Made by a program: the position numbers and the translations under genes. From positions 1 to 36,839 of the forward strand of contig CABRHW010000020.1 of assembly GCA_902470765.1 (NCBI GenBank): DNA of 36,839 bases. The letters run 5' to 3'. This DNA is from an uncultured Collinsella sp. (GTDB taxonomy: Bacteria > Actinomycetota > Coriobacteriia > Coriobacteriales > Coriobacteriaceae). This document shows positions 8,214-15,397 of this stretch, one piece after another (position 1 is the first letter of the stretch; each line of letters begins with the position of its first letter). The notes below the pieces were generated by a model that had not been told where the DNA came from, made no database searches, and saw only the letters and a program-made list of their open reading frames with translations.

Positions 8214-8296
8214 AAGATGTTTCAGCCCCTTGCATCTCGCCGTACATATGGTACCGCTTTGTGTAGCCAAGTGAGAAATCGGTAATCGGTCAAGAT

Positions 8297-8336
8297 TGCC
8301 TATTGCCCATGAACTGGGCAAACGCGCGTGTTTGCC
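8297..8336. promoter_or_regulatory. Cluster of TTGCC half-sites, candidate RpiR operator
   Basis: Two overlapping perfect inverted repeats lie in the divergent promoter region. TTGCCCA (8303-8309) pairs with TGGGCAA (8315-8321), and GGCAAAC (8317-8323) pairs with GTTTGCC (8330-8336). Another TTGCC occurs at 8297. The shared half-site suggests cooperative binding of a dimeric regulator, most simply the divergent RpiR protein. The promoter boxes themselves were not identified. Confidence 0.5.
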
Positions 8337-8352
8337 TACACATATCTGTGTT

Positions 8353-8399
8353 GTGAGCGAAATCATGTGTCCCCGTTTCGCATTGGCTCACACGGGGAC
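8353..8399. promoter_or_regulatory. Second set of nested inverted repeats in the RpiR/GH4 divergent region
   Basis: GTGAGCGAAA (8353-8362) is matched downstream by TTTCGC (8376-8381) and GCTCAC (8386-8391). GTCCCCGT (8369-8376) is matched by ACGGGGAC (8392-8399). These are compatible with an operator or a 5' leader hairpin for the glucosidase gene. The function is inferred from position only. Confidence 0.35.
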
Positions 8400-8511
8400 T
8401 CGCAAATGACCTTATGTCGCAAAATAGCAATCGAAACGAAGCAAGCCGAGGACAACCGCGGAGCCCAAGGTCTTCGAGAACACCGATCAGCCAACCCTGG
8501 AGGGACGGAAC

Positions 8512-9837
8512 ATGAAGGATAAGCTCAATATTGTGATCGTTGGCGGCGGCTCCACGTGGTGCCCTGGCATTCTTAAAGCCCTGACCAAGCACATGGACAT
8601 TCTGCCGCTGAACCGCGTGATGCTCTATGACATCGATGCCGAGCGTCAGCGTCCGATCGGCGAGTTTGGCAAGATCCTCTTCGCCGAGGAGGAGCCCGGT
8701 GTGGAGTTTGGTTACACCACCGATAAGGACGAGGCTTACACCGACGTCGACTTTGTGCTCTGCCAGATTCGTACCGGCGGCTACGAGATGCGTAGCAAGG
8801 ACGAGAAGATTCCGCTGCATATGGGAATCATCGGCCAGGAAACGGTGGGCCCTGGCGGCATGGCTTACGGTATGCGCTCCATGCATGACATGGTTGAGAT
8901 CGTCAACGACGTTCGCGCTCATAGCCCGGAGGCGTGGATTATCAACTACACCAACCCGGCTGCTATTGTGGCATATGGTCTCGAGCGCGTCCTGCCCGAT
9001 GAGCATCGCGTCCTCAACATCTGCGATCAGCCCGTCAACCTCATGCGCTCTTACGGTCGCCTGCTCGGTCGCGATATGAGCAAGACGGAGCCCGTGTACT
9101 TTGGCCTCAATCACTTCGGTTGGTTCAAGCACATCTACGATGAAGAGGGCCATGACCTCGTCCCGCAGATTAAGGAGTACACGGAGAAGAACGGCTTCCT
9201 TCCTGCCGATGCCGAGCAGCGTGACCAGTCCTGGCTCGACACCTACGCCATGGTCAAGGACATGCTCGAGGACTTCCCCGACTATCTGCCTAACACTTAT
9301 CTGCAGTACTATCTGTATCCCGAGTACAAGGTCGCTCACCTCGACCCCGACTACACTCGCTCCGACGAGGTTATCAACGGTCGTGAGAAGCGCGTGTTCG
9401 CCGAGTGCGAGCGCGTTGCCAAAGTCGGCACCGCAAAGAACTCCTCGGTTGTGCAGAACGATGCTCATGGCGATATGATCGTGGAAATCACGTCGGCCAT
9501 TTATCGCAACACCAACAAGACCTTCATTGTCATGGTTCCCAACAACGGGATTATCGAGGGCATGCCCGATGACGCCATGGTCGAGGTCGCGGCAAGCGTG
9601 GGCGCCAATGGCCCGCAGCCCTATGCTGTCGGCAAGATTGGCACCTTCTATCGCGGCCTTATGGAGAACCAGTACGCCTATGAGCGTCTGACTGTTGAGG
9701 CTTGGATGGAAGGTTCTTACGAGAAGGCTTTGCAGGCACTCACGCTTAATCGTCTGGTCGGTGACGCAAAGAAGGCTCGTAAAGTGCTCGATAAGCTCAT
9801 CGAGGCCAATAAGGATTACTGGCCGGAGCTTAAGTAG
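8512..9837 (+). CDS. GH4 6-phospho-glucosidase, probably alpha (maltose-6'-phosphate) type
   Basis: This 441-residue enzyme belongs to glycoside hydrolase family 4, which needs NAD+ and Mn2+. The dinucleotide-binding GGGST motif is at 11-15. Cys171-Asp172 in 'NICDQP' and His201 in 'GLNHFGWF' match the GH4 metal and catalytic residues. The Asp after Cys resembles the 'CDMP' signature of 6-phospho-alpha-glucosidases (GlvA, MalH) rather than the 'CNVP' of beta enzymes, but Gln replaces Met. It would split the phosphorylated disaccharide imported by the PTS protein encoded 82 nt downstream. GGAGG stands 8 nt before the ATG. A hairpin between the two genes may lower expression of the second. Confidence 0.93.
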   Translation: MKDKLNIVIVGGGSTWCPGILKALTKHMDILPLNRVMLYDIDAERQRPIGEFGKILFAEEEPGVEFGYTTDKDEAYTDVDFVLCQIRTGGYEMRSKDEKIPLHMGIIGQETVGPGGMAYGMRSMHDMVEIVNDVRAHSPEAWIINYTNPAAIVAYGLERVLPDEHRVLNICDQPVNLMRSYGRLLGRDMSKTEPVYFGLNHFGWFKHIYDEEGHDLVPQIKEYTEKNGFLPADAEQRDQSWLDTYAMVKDMLEDFPDYLPNTYLQYYLYPEYKVAHLDPDYTRSDEVINGREKRVFAECERVAKVGTAKNSSVVQNDAHGDMIVEITSAIYRNTNKTFIVMVPNNGIIEGMPDDAMVEVAASVGANGPQPYAVGKIGTFYRGLMENQYAYERLTVEAWMEGSYEKALQALTLNRLVGDAKKARKVLDKLIEANKDYWPELK

Positions 9838-9866
9838 TCAGTTCTATAGCGCTTGATAACTGTTAT

Positions 9867-9905
9867 GGGGCGTGTGGATCGTAGGACTGCACGCCCCGTT
9901 TCTTT
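9867..9905 (+). terminator. Intercistronic hairpin with T-rich tail (GH4-PTS gap)
   Basis: GGGGCGTG (9867-9874) pairs with CACGCCCC (9890-9897) and is followed by GTTTCTTT. It resembles a partial Rho-independent terminator or mRNA-stabilising hairpin between the glucosidase and transporter genes, which read in the same direction. It would allow more enzyme than transporter to be made. Confidence 0.6.
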
Positions 9906-9919
9906 AAGAGGGGTATCCC

Positions 9920-11482
9920 ATGAACAAAGACGAGCTGCTGGCAAAGTTCCAGCGCCTGGGCAAGGTCCTCATGACGCCCGTCCTGATTCTGCCAATCGCC
10001 GGCATCCTTCAGGGCTTTGGCAATGCCTTTACCAGCCCCACCCTTACGGCAGCTGTTCCCTGGCTTGCTGCTCCGGGCTTTGCGATCTTCTTCTCGATTC
10101 TCAAGGCCGCAGCCGGCATCGTTATGAACAACATTCCGGTTATCTTCTCGATCTGTCTCGCCTATGGCTTTGCCAAGTCCGAGAAGGCTACCGCGGCGCT
10201 TTGTGGCTTTTTGGGCTACATGTGCATGAACTCCGTGATGGGCACGTTCCTTACGGCGACCGGTGTCATCGATCCCGCGAATCTTACGACGGGACAAAGC
10301 ACGATTCTCGGTATAACCACGCTCGACACCGGCGTTATCGGCGGCCTTCTGGTGGGCGCGATTGTCGCATGGCTGCATAACCGTTACTACAAGATTGAGC
10401 TGCCTGCCGTGCTCTCCATCTTTAACGGCACGCGCTTCATCCCGGCGGTGACATTGCTCTCATGCAGCATCCTCGCGTTGGTCATGTCTTTTGTCTTCCC
10501 GTTTATTCAGAACGCCCTTGGTGCGCTTTCCGAGTTCATCAAGACCACGGGTGCCTTCGGAGCATTTGTCTACGGCGCCGGCGAGCGCATGCTTCTGCCC
10601 TTTGGTTTGCACCACTTCGTCTATCTGCCGTTCTTCTTCACATCGCTCGGCGGCGTTGAGACCATTGATGGCCAGACCGTTCAGGGCGCCATCAACATCT
10701 ACAATGCGATCCTGGGCTCTGCCAACACGCCGTTTAACATCGAGGTCAGCCGTTTTGTTATGAACGGCAAGGTTATCTTCGCCATGTTCGGTCTGCCCGG
10801 TGCCGCGCTCGCCTTCTACAAGACGGCGCTTCCCAAGAACAAGAAGAAGACCGCAGCGCTCATGATCGCCATCGTGGTGCCTTGCATCCTCTCCGGCATT
10901 ACCGAGCCGCTCGAGTACTCCTTCCTGTTTATCGCGCCCATCCTCTACGTGTTCCACGCTCTCATGGCTGGTCTTGCCTATGCGCTGACCTATATCCTGC
11001 AGTTCAACGTGGCTGGCTCTGCATCCTTTGGCGGCCCGCTCCTGTCGTTGATCTTTAACGGCATTATGGGTGCAGCCAAGGGCTCCAACTGGCAGGTTAT
11101 CCTGTTCCTCGGCCCCATCTACTTCGTGGTGTACTACTTCGTCTTCAAGTTCATCATTCTTAAGAAGGGCCTTAAGACCCCCGGCCGCGAGGAAGAGTCC
11201 GACGATGAGGCCGAAAAGGCTCCCAAGACCGTGATCAGCGACCTCATTCCCGCCATCGTTGAGGCAGTGGGCGGCGACAACAACATTAAGTCTGTCGAGG
11301 CCTGCTTCACCCGTCTGCGCATCCAGCTCAATGACTGTGACAAGGTGGTTGATGACGCCGAGTTTACCGAAAAGCTCGAAGCGCGTGGCATCGTGCATGT
11401 TAACGGCGGCGTGCAGATTGTCTACGGCAACATGGCTTCTAACTACGCAACCCAGATGCGCGAGCTGCTGGGCATGGAGTAA
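9920..11482 (+). CDS. PTS EIICB transporter, alpha-glucoside/maltose type
   Basis: This 520-residue membrane protein carries an EIIC domain (about 10-405, roughly ten hydrophobic segments, with 'GAGERMLLPFGLHHFVYLPFFF' and the 'GITEPLEYSFLF' sugar-site motif) followed by an acidic linker and an EIIB domain. The phosphorylated cysteine is Cys462 in 'SVEACFTRLRI'. No EIIA is present in the protein or in the window, so phosphate must come from an EIIA-Glc encoded elsewhere, as for MalX and GlvC. With the GH4 enzyme and RpiR regulator it forms an uptake-and-hydrolysis module for an alpha-glucoside such as maltose. Substrate identity is inferred from the pairing. Confidence 0.93.
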   Translation: MNKDELLAKFQRLGKVLMTPVLILPIAGILQGFGNAFTSPTLTAAVPWLAAPGFAIFFSILKAAAGIVMNNIPVIFSICLAYGFAKSEKATAALCGFLGYMCMNSVMGTFLTATGVIDPANLTTGQSTILGITTLDTGVIGGLLVGAIVAWLHNRYYKIELPAVLSIFNGTRFIPAVTLLSCSILALVMSFVFPFIQNALGALSEFIKTTGAFGAFVYGAGERMLLPFGLHHFVYLPFFFTSLGGVETIDGQTVQGAINIYNAILGSANTPFNIEVSRFVMNGKVIFAMFGLPGAALAFYKTALPKNKKKTAALMIAIVVPCILSGITEPLEYSFLFIAPILYVFHALMAGLAYALTYILQFNVAGSASFGGPLLSLIFNGIMGAAKGSNWQVILFLGPIYFVVYYFVFKFIILKKGLKTPGREEESDDEAEKAPKTVISDLIPAIVEAVGGDNNIKSVEACFTRLRIQLNDCDKVVDDAEFTEKLEARGIVHVNGGVQIVYGNMASNYATQMRELLGME

Positions 11483-11512
11483 ACGCCCCACATATCTATA
11501 AAATCCGGTATA

Positions 11513-11549
11513 AAAGGCGGCGGCAGACAATGCGTCTGTCGCCGCCTTT
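11513..11549 (+). terminator. Rho-independent-like terminator after the PTS gene
   Basis: The left arm starting AAAGGCGGCGGCAGA (11513-11527) pairs with TCTGTCGCCGCCTTT (11535-11549) over 15 bp with one G-T wobble. The stem is very stable and its A-rich base pairs with a short T-run. It can work in both directions and separates the PTS gene from the convergent MFS gene. Confidence 0.8.
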
Positions 11550-11565
11550 GAGTTGCCCCACACGC

Positions 11566-11620
11566 ATTTCGTGTACTTGAAATACACGAAATTGTAGAAA
11601 AGTGTGTATCTGAAGTACAC
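11566..11620. repeat. Tandem pair of TTTCGTGTA / TACACGAAA palindromes
   Basis: The first unit has 10-bp arms, ATTTCGTGTA (11566-11575) and TACACGAAAT (11583-11592), around CTTGAAA. The second has GTGTA (11604-11608) and TACAC (11616-11620) around TCTGAAG and is followed by the same GAAATTG as the first. The two units are about 33 nt apart. They may be a degenerate repeat or a twin protein-binding site. They lie between convergent genes, so a promoter role is unlikely. Confidence 0.55.
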
Positions 11621-11712
11621 GAAATTGCACTGCTGGAGCTTGCAGGCGGATAAACAGTACTCGTATGGGACGGTTTTCACCGGTTACTCGCCACCTTGGG
11701 CTATGTTCGCCC

Positions 11713-12966
11713 CTATGCCTGCATCCGGGGTTGTGCCGATTGACGACGACGCTCCCAACGTGCCAGCTTAATCGTCACCAGCGTGAGCGCCCAGGCCACA
11801 AGCGAGAACGCGGCGCCCACGGCGCCCACGTGCGCAATGCCAACGCTGCTTACCACGGCGCCGCCCACTGCGGTGCCAAACGAGATGCCGACGTTAAACG
11901 CCATGGGCTCCACCGAACTTGCGAGTACCATCGACTTGGGATGGCGGCTGCGTGCCACGTCCATAAAGTGCGTGATGCACGACACCGAGAACAGGTACAT
12001 GAGCAGCGCCAAGCTAAAGACAAAGACCAGCGCGAGCGGCATGGCAGCACCTACGGCAAACAGCCCAAACAATGCCGCAGCCTGTAGCACAAACGTCACA
12101 AGCAGCGCCTTCATGCCAAAGCGCGCATCGATCCATCCGCCCAGGATGTTCGAGATCAGGCAGAACACGCCGTAGGCCATAAGCGTGGTACTGGCTTCGA
12201 CCGTGCCCATGCCCAGCACCTGCTCAAGATAAGGCGTCACGTAGCCGTAGAACACATAGACCGAGCCCACGCCAAACAAAAAGATGAGCATGCCGGTGAT
12301 GATGCTCGGCTCGCGTAGCAGACCCGCCTGCTCGCGAAAGGTGGCAGGCTCATCGGTTTGCCCAGCGCGCGGCATAAACGCCACAAGCGCTCCGCAGATC
12401 AGAACGGCAAAGGTCAGCGTGCCGTACATGGCCACGTGCCAATCGAGCGTGTCGGCCACAAACTTGCCGATCGAAGTGACAAAGACCATTGCCACGGAAA
12501 ACGCACCATATACCACCGAGATGGCAAGCGAAGTTTGCTGCGGAGACAGCAGCTCGGGGATGTACGTCACACCCACGGCGAGCAGTGCGCCCGAGACAGA
12601 GCCCAAAATGATGCGCGAGGCGAACAGCACTTGAAAGTTGGGCGCCAGAGCCATGACAAGATTGCCCAGCACAAAGACGATGCTGTAGCACACGAGCAAC
12701 TGGTAACGGCGGAATCGCCCCGTGCTGAGCGCAAGCACCGGCGTGGCGATAGCGTAGACGAGTGCGAACACGCTGATGAGCTGGCCCGCAGTGGCAAGTG
12801 ATACGCCGAGTTCCGTTGCCAAATCGCTTTCGATGCCGATGACCACGAATTCGGAGCAGCCGAGCGAGAACCCCAAAAGCACGAGCAACGCCAGGCAGAG
12901 CTTGGTGCGCGCGGGGGAGAGCGCGGCGGCGGTTGACTTACTTTTAGGCGTGGTTGCGGCGGTCAA
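11713..12966 (-). CDS. MFS drug-efflux-type transporter (DHA1/AraJ-like)
   Basis: This protein of about 417 residues has twelve predicted transmembrane segments and is typical of the sugar-efflux/drug:H+ antiporter branch of the major facilitator superfamily. It starts 'TKLCLALLVLLGFSLGCSEFVVIGIESDLA' and shows 'STGRFRRYQLL' after helix 2. I place the start at a TTG (12966-12964) because GGAG stands 8 nt upstream. The open frame continues to 13086, but that extension runs through a palindromic repeat and encodes no transporter-like sequence. It is monocistronic and divergent from the unknown membrane protein at 13227. The substrate is not predictable. Confidence 0.88.
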   Translation of the reverse strand: MTAATTPKSKSTAAALSPARTKLCLALLVLLGFSLGCSEFVVIGIESDLATELGVSLATAGQLISVFALVYAIATPVLALSTGRFRRYQLLVCYSIVFVLGNLVMALAPNFQVLFASRIILGSVSGALLAVGVTYIPELLSPQQTSLAISVVYGAFSVAMVFVTSIGKFVADTLDWHVAMYGTLTFAVLICGALVAFMPRAGQTDEPATFREQAGLLREPSIITGMLIFLFGVGSVYVFYGYVTPYLEQVLGMGTVEASTTLMAYGVFCLISNILGGWIDARFGMKALLVTFVLQAAALFGLFAVGAAMPLALVFVFSLALLMYLFSVSCITHFMDVARSRHPKSMVLASSVEPMAFNVGISFGTAVGGAVVSSVGIAHVGAVGAAFSLVAWALTLVTIKLARWERRRQSAQPRMQA

Positions 12967-13023
12967 GGTTGTCACTCCAATGTCGCATGAATAAGCGGGA
13001 TTCAATCCCTGCAACTCTAACAG

Positions 13024-13056
13024 AATGTGACAAAGGAACAGTCTCTTTGTCACATT
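13024..13056. repeat. 33-nt palindromic repeat, AATGTGACAAAGGGA family (copy 3)
   Basis: The arms begin AATGTGACAAAGGAAC and end GTCTCTTTGTCACATT, identical to copy 1 apart from changes next to the centre that break two pairs. It lies in the divergent gap between the MFS gene and the unknown membrane protein gene. Confidence 0.75.
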
Positions 13057-13076
13057 GCGCTGCCAGCCAGTCGCCC

Positions 13077-13141
13077 AAACCGTCACAACATTCGATGAAA
13101 ATCTCGAAATCGAGGAAAAGCGTCGAATATTGTGACGGTTT
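13077..13141. repeat. 65-nt inverted repeat with nested inner hairpin
   Basis: A 19-nt arm at 13077-13095 (AAACCGTCACAACATTCGA) pairs with 13123-13141 with one mismatch. Between them CTCG (13103-13106) and CGAG (13111-13114) form an inner stem. It lies 21 nt from palindrome copy 3 and upstream of the gene at 13227. It could be a second repeat family or a long operator; nothing in it looks coding. Confidence 0.65.
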
Positions 13142-13226
13142 TCCTGTCTGTGCCGGCGAGCTCCAGCGCCGTCTGGGGGTATAAGGCTAGCAAGTGTTTA
13201 TTTGCGAGGCCTAAGGGGCGCCCCGT

Positions 13227-14096
13227 ATGGATATCGATAACTTTGAATGGTGGTATAGCGAGGGCGAGGCTCCGGACGAGGAGCGGGACGAGCCCGCGCC
13301 GCGTGACGTGTCGAGCGACGAGGACGAGACCGGCAACGATGCCGCTGTCGAGCCTGACGCCGCCTCCGATGCCGCCGAGCCCCTGACCTTTGAGCAGGCT
13401 TGGGCCCAAGCCGAGGCCGATGAGGCTAAGGCCGATGCCACGGCCACGCTCGGCGAGCCGGCGGACATGTCCATCTCGCCGGCCAAGACCCCGCAGCCGC
13501 GCCATAACATCGACCCCGGCAGCACGGCATCCTTCAGCATACTCGACGTGCCCGCGCATGGTGCTCAGGCGCCTGCGCCCACGCATCGCCCCGACCTAGC
13601 TCGCGAGGAAGACGCGGGCCGCCGCTCCCCGCTCGGCCCCATCCTCATCGCCTTCATGGCCGGCGTCATCGCTTGCTCGGCGATCGGAAATGTCTGGAGC
13701 CATGTGGAGCAACAGCGCAAAGATGCCGCCAAGGTCGAGATGTCTGTCGAACAATCGCTCAGCCGCACGCGTTCGGTGCACGTGTCGGTCGAGGTCAAGG
13801 ACGGTGCGACATGGGACACCGCGCGCGGCGACAGCCAGATGCTCATCCATATCGTGGGCCGCACGCTCAGGGGGCAGGTGATTGACGAGTATCAATATGT
13901 CAACTCCGCTGGCGACGGCATCGAACTCAAGCCCGGCGACTACGAGCTCACCGTCGACGAGCCGCCCGTCGCCACCGATGGCACGCGCTTCCGCGCCTCA
14001 AAGCGCATGGTTCCCGTGAGCTTTAACTCGCAGGCGCCCGATACGGTCGACAGCACACCGCAGGGCGGGTTCGACCTTTACGCAATCGCTCAATAA
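13227..14096 (+). CDS. Unknown single-pass membrane protein with acidic cytoplasmic region
   Basis: I do not recognise this 289-residue protein. Residues 1-135 are acidic, Ala/Asp/Glu-rich and probably disordered. A hydrophobic segment at about 136-156 ('PLGPILIAFMAGVIACSAIG') fits a single membrane span. Residues 160-289 form a likely beta-rich outer domain ('VHVSVEVKDGATWD', 'MLIHIVGRTLRGQVIDEYQYV', 'GIELKPGDYELTVDEPP'). The order suggests an anchor with the C-terminal domain outside the cell. The ATG is preceded by AAGGGG 8 nt upstream. There is no operon partner: the next gene begins 79 nt later with its own strong ribosome binding site. A role at the cell envelope is a guess. Confidence 0.8.
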   Translation: MDIDNFEWWYSEGEAPDEERDEPAPRDVSSDEDETGNDAAVEPDAASDAAEPLTFEQAWAQAEADEAKADATATLGEPADMSISPAKTPQPRHNIDPGSTASFSILDVPAHGAQAPAPTHRPDLAREEDAGRRSPLGPILIAFMAGVIACSAIGNVWSHVEQQRKDAAKVEMSVEQSLSRTRSVHVSVEVKDGATWDTARGDSQMLIHIVGRTLRGQVIDEYQYVNSAGDGIELKPGDYELTVDEPPVATDGTRFRASKRMVPVSFNSQAPDTVDSTPQGGFDLYAIAQ

Positions 14097-14175
14097 CTGC
14101 GCCTGCCGCTTCTCCTTGCCGCCAAGAGTGGGACAATAGCCCTCGACACTGTTGTTTACTTTTGGAGGAAGTAGC

Positions 14176-15069
14176 ATGTCCACCGTCACCACCGTCAAGC
14201 GCGGCGGCCTCACCGCGGCCATCGATTCCATGGGAGCCCAGCTCACGAGCCTTGCCCTCAACGGCAACGAGTATCTGTGGCAGGGTGACCCCGCCTTTTG
14301 GGGCAAGCATGCGCCCATCCTGTTCCCCATTGTGGGCTCGCTGCGCAACAACACGGCGACGTCTGCGGCCGGCACCTGCGAGATGCCGCGCCACGGCCTC
14401 GCGCGCATCGTCGAGCACAAGCTGGTCGAGGTCTCCGAGGACGGCTCGTCCGTCACCTACGAGATCACCGACACGCCCGAGTCGCTCAAGGCTTTCCCCT
14501 TCCACTTTAAGCTCAACATGACCTATGCCCTGACCGGCGACGCCACGCTCACCCAGACCTTTGCCGTCACCAATACCGGCGACGTGGACCTGCCGTTCTC
14601 GGTGGGCGGCCACCCTGCGTTTAACGTACCCGTCCCCGGTGCCGAGGACGAGGCATTCGAGGATTATGAGCTGGCGTTTACCGAGGTTTGGACTAACGAG
14701 GCCCCCATCATCACGCCCGACGGTCTTATGACGTTCGAGGGTAGCTACAAGGCTCCCGATAACTCGGACGTGCTGCCCATCACGCACCGCAGCTTCGATA
14801 ACGACGCCATCATGTTCACCGATACTCCGGGCTCCACGCTCACGCTGCGCGGTCGCAAGTCGGGCCACGGCGTCAAGATCGACTTTGAGGGCTTTAAGTA
14901 CATCGGCGTGTGGTCTGCTGCCAACGACGCCCCGTTTGTGGCGCTCGAGCCCTGGACCGGTCATACCACCATGGACACCGAGGACGACGTCTTTGAGCAC
15001 AAGGTCAACACCGTTACGCTGGCGCCGGGCGAGACGGACGTCCGCAGCTTTAGCGTCACCTTGCTCTAG
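14176..15069 (+). CDS. Aldose 1-epimerase-like (mutarotase, LacX-type) protein
   Basis: This 297-residue protein has the galactose-mutarotase-like beta-sandwich pattern. It shows an N-terminal 'GAQLTSLALNGNEYLWQGDPAFWGKHAPILFPIVG', 'MPRHGLAR' with a conserved His, 'SVGGHPAFNVP' with the second His, and a C-terminal 'FVALEPWTG' whose Glu is in the catalytic base position. Such proteins interconvert the anomers of hexoses; the LacX subgroup has uncertain substrates. The start at 14176 follows GGAGG with 6-7 nt spacing, and a longer open frame from a TTG at 14152 includes that ribosome binding site and is rejected. It is probably monocistronic. The structured repeat at 15070 starts directly behind its TAG. 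Confidence 0.9.
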   Translation: MSTVTTVKRGGLTAAIDSMGAQLTSLALNGNEYLWQGDPAFWGKHAPILFPIVGSLRNNTATSAAGTCEMPRHGLARIVEHKLVEVSEDGSSVTYEITDTPESLKAFPFHFKLNMTYALTGDATLTQTFAVTNTGDVDLPFSVGGHPAFNVPVPGAEDEAFEDYELAFTEVWTNEAPIITPDGLMTFEGSYKAPDNSDVLPITHRSFDNDAIMFTDTPGSTLTLRGRKSGHGVKIDFEGFKYIGVWSAANDAPFVALEPWTGHTTMDTEDDVFEHKVNTVTLAPGETDVRSFSVTLL

Positions 15070-15264
15070 AGGTTCCGCCGTTCTAACGAACGGCGGACCG
15101 GTCGACGCCGCGCCCTTAGGTTCCGCCGTTCTGACGAACGGCGGGTCGGTCGACGCTGCGCGCCACCCAGAGCGACAATTTGTCATTCAAAAGGCACGGC
15201 ATGACCAGAAGGTCTATGCCGTGCCTTTTTCATGCCAACTTGTTCGCTCTGGGCGGCGCTCGCT
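15070..15264 (+). repeat. Composite structured 3' element, copy A (with duplicated first hairpin)
   Basis: The element starts directly after the TAG of the mutarotase-like gene. It has two tandem 48-nt units (15070-15117 and 15118-15165), each with a CCGCCGTT/AACGGCGG hairpin and the linker GACGCCGC or GACGCTGC. Next comes an outer stem: 15161-15178 pairs with 15240-15258, with one mismatch and a bulged T. Inside it are an inner pair, TGTCAT with ATGCCA, and an apical hairpin of 15189-15206 with 15211-15230 closed by an AGAA loop. Copies B and C have the same order with different stem sequences. Confidence 0.8.
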
Positions 15265-15397
15265 GGCATTGCCAAAACATCGACGTTCCCAATGACTACC
15301 GCGTGTCTATTAATTTTTCGAGCTTGTGCTGCGCTACTGGTCGCTGGCGTATATCCTGTTAAGTCGTCAGCATACAATTCAACAGGGAAGGCAGATT
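15265..15397 (+). promoter_or_regulatory. Leader/promoter region of the amino-acid ABC operon
   Basis: This 133-nt gap between structured element A and the binding-protein gene becomes AT-richer towards the gene. A TACAAT at 15373-15378 resembles a -10 box, but no good -35 stands at the right distance and it would leave a leader of only about 15 nt. GGGAAGG is the ribosome binding site. I see no coding sequence here. Confidence 0.3.

Noticed and set aside
12967..13086. N-terminal extension of the MFS transporter up to 13086
   Set aside because: The extension is encoded by palindrome copy 3 and flanking non-coding sequence. A TTG with GGAG at proper spacing gives a normal N-terminus.
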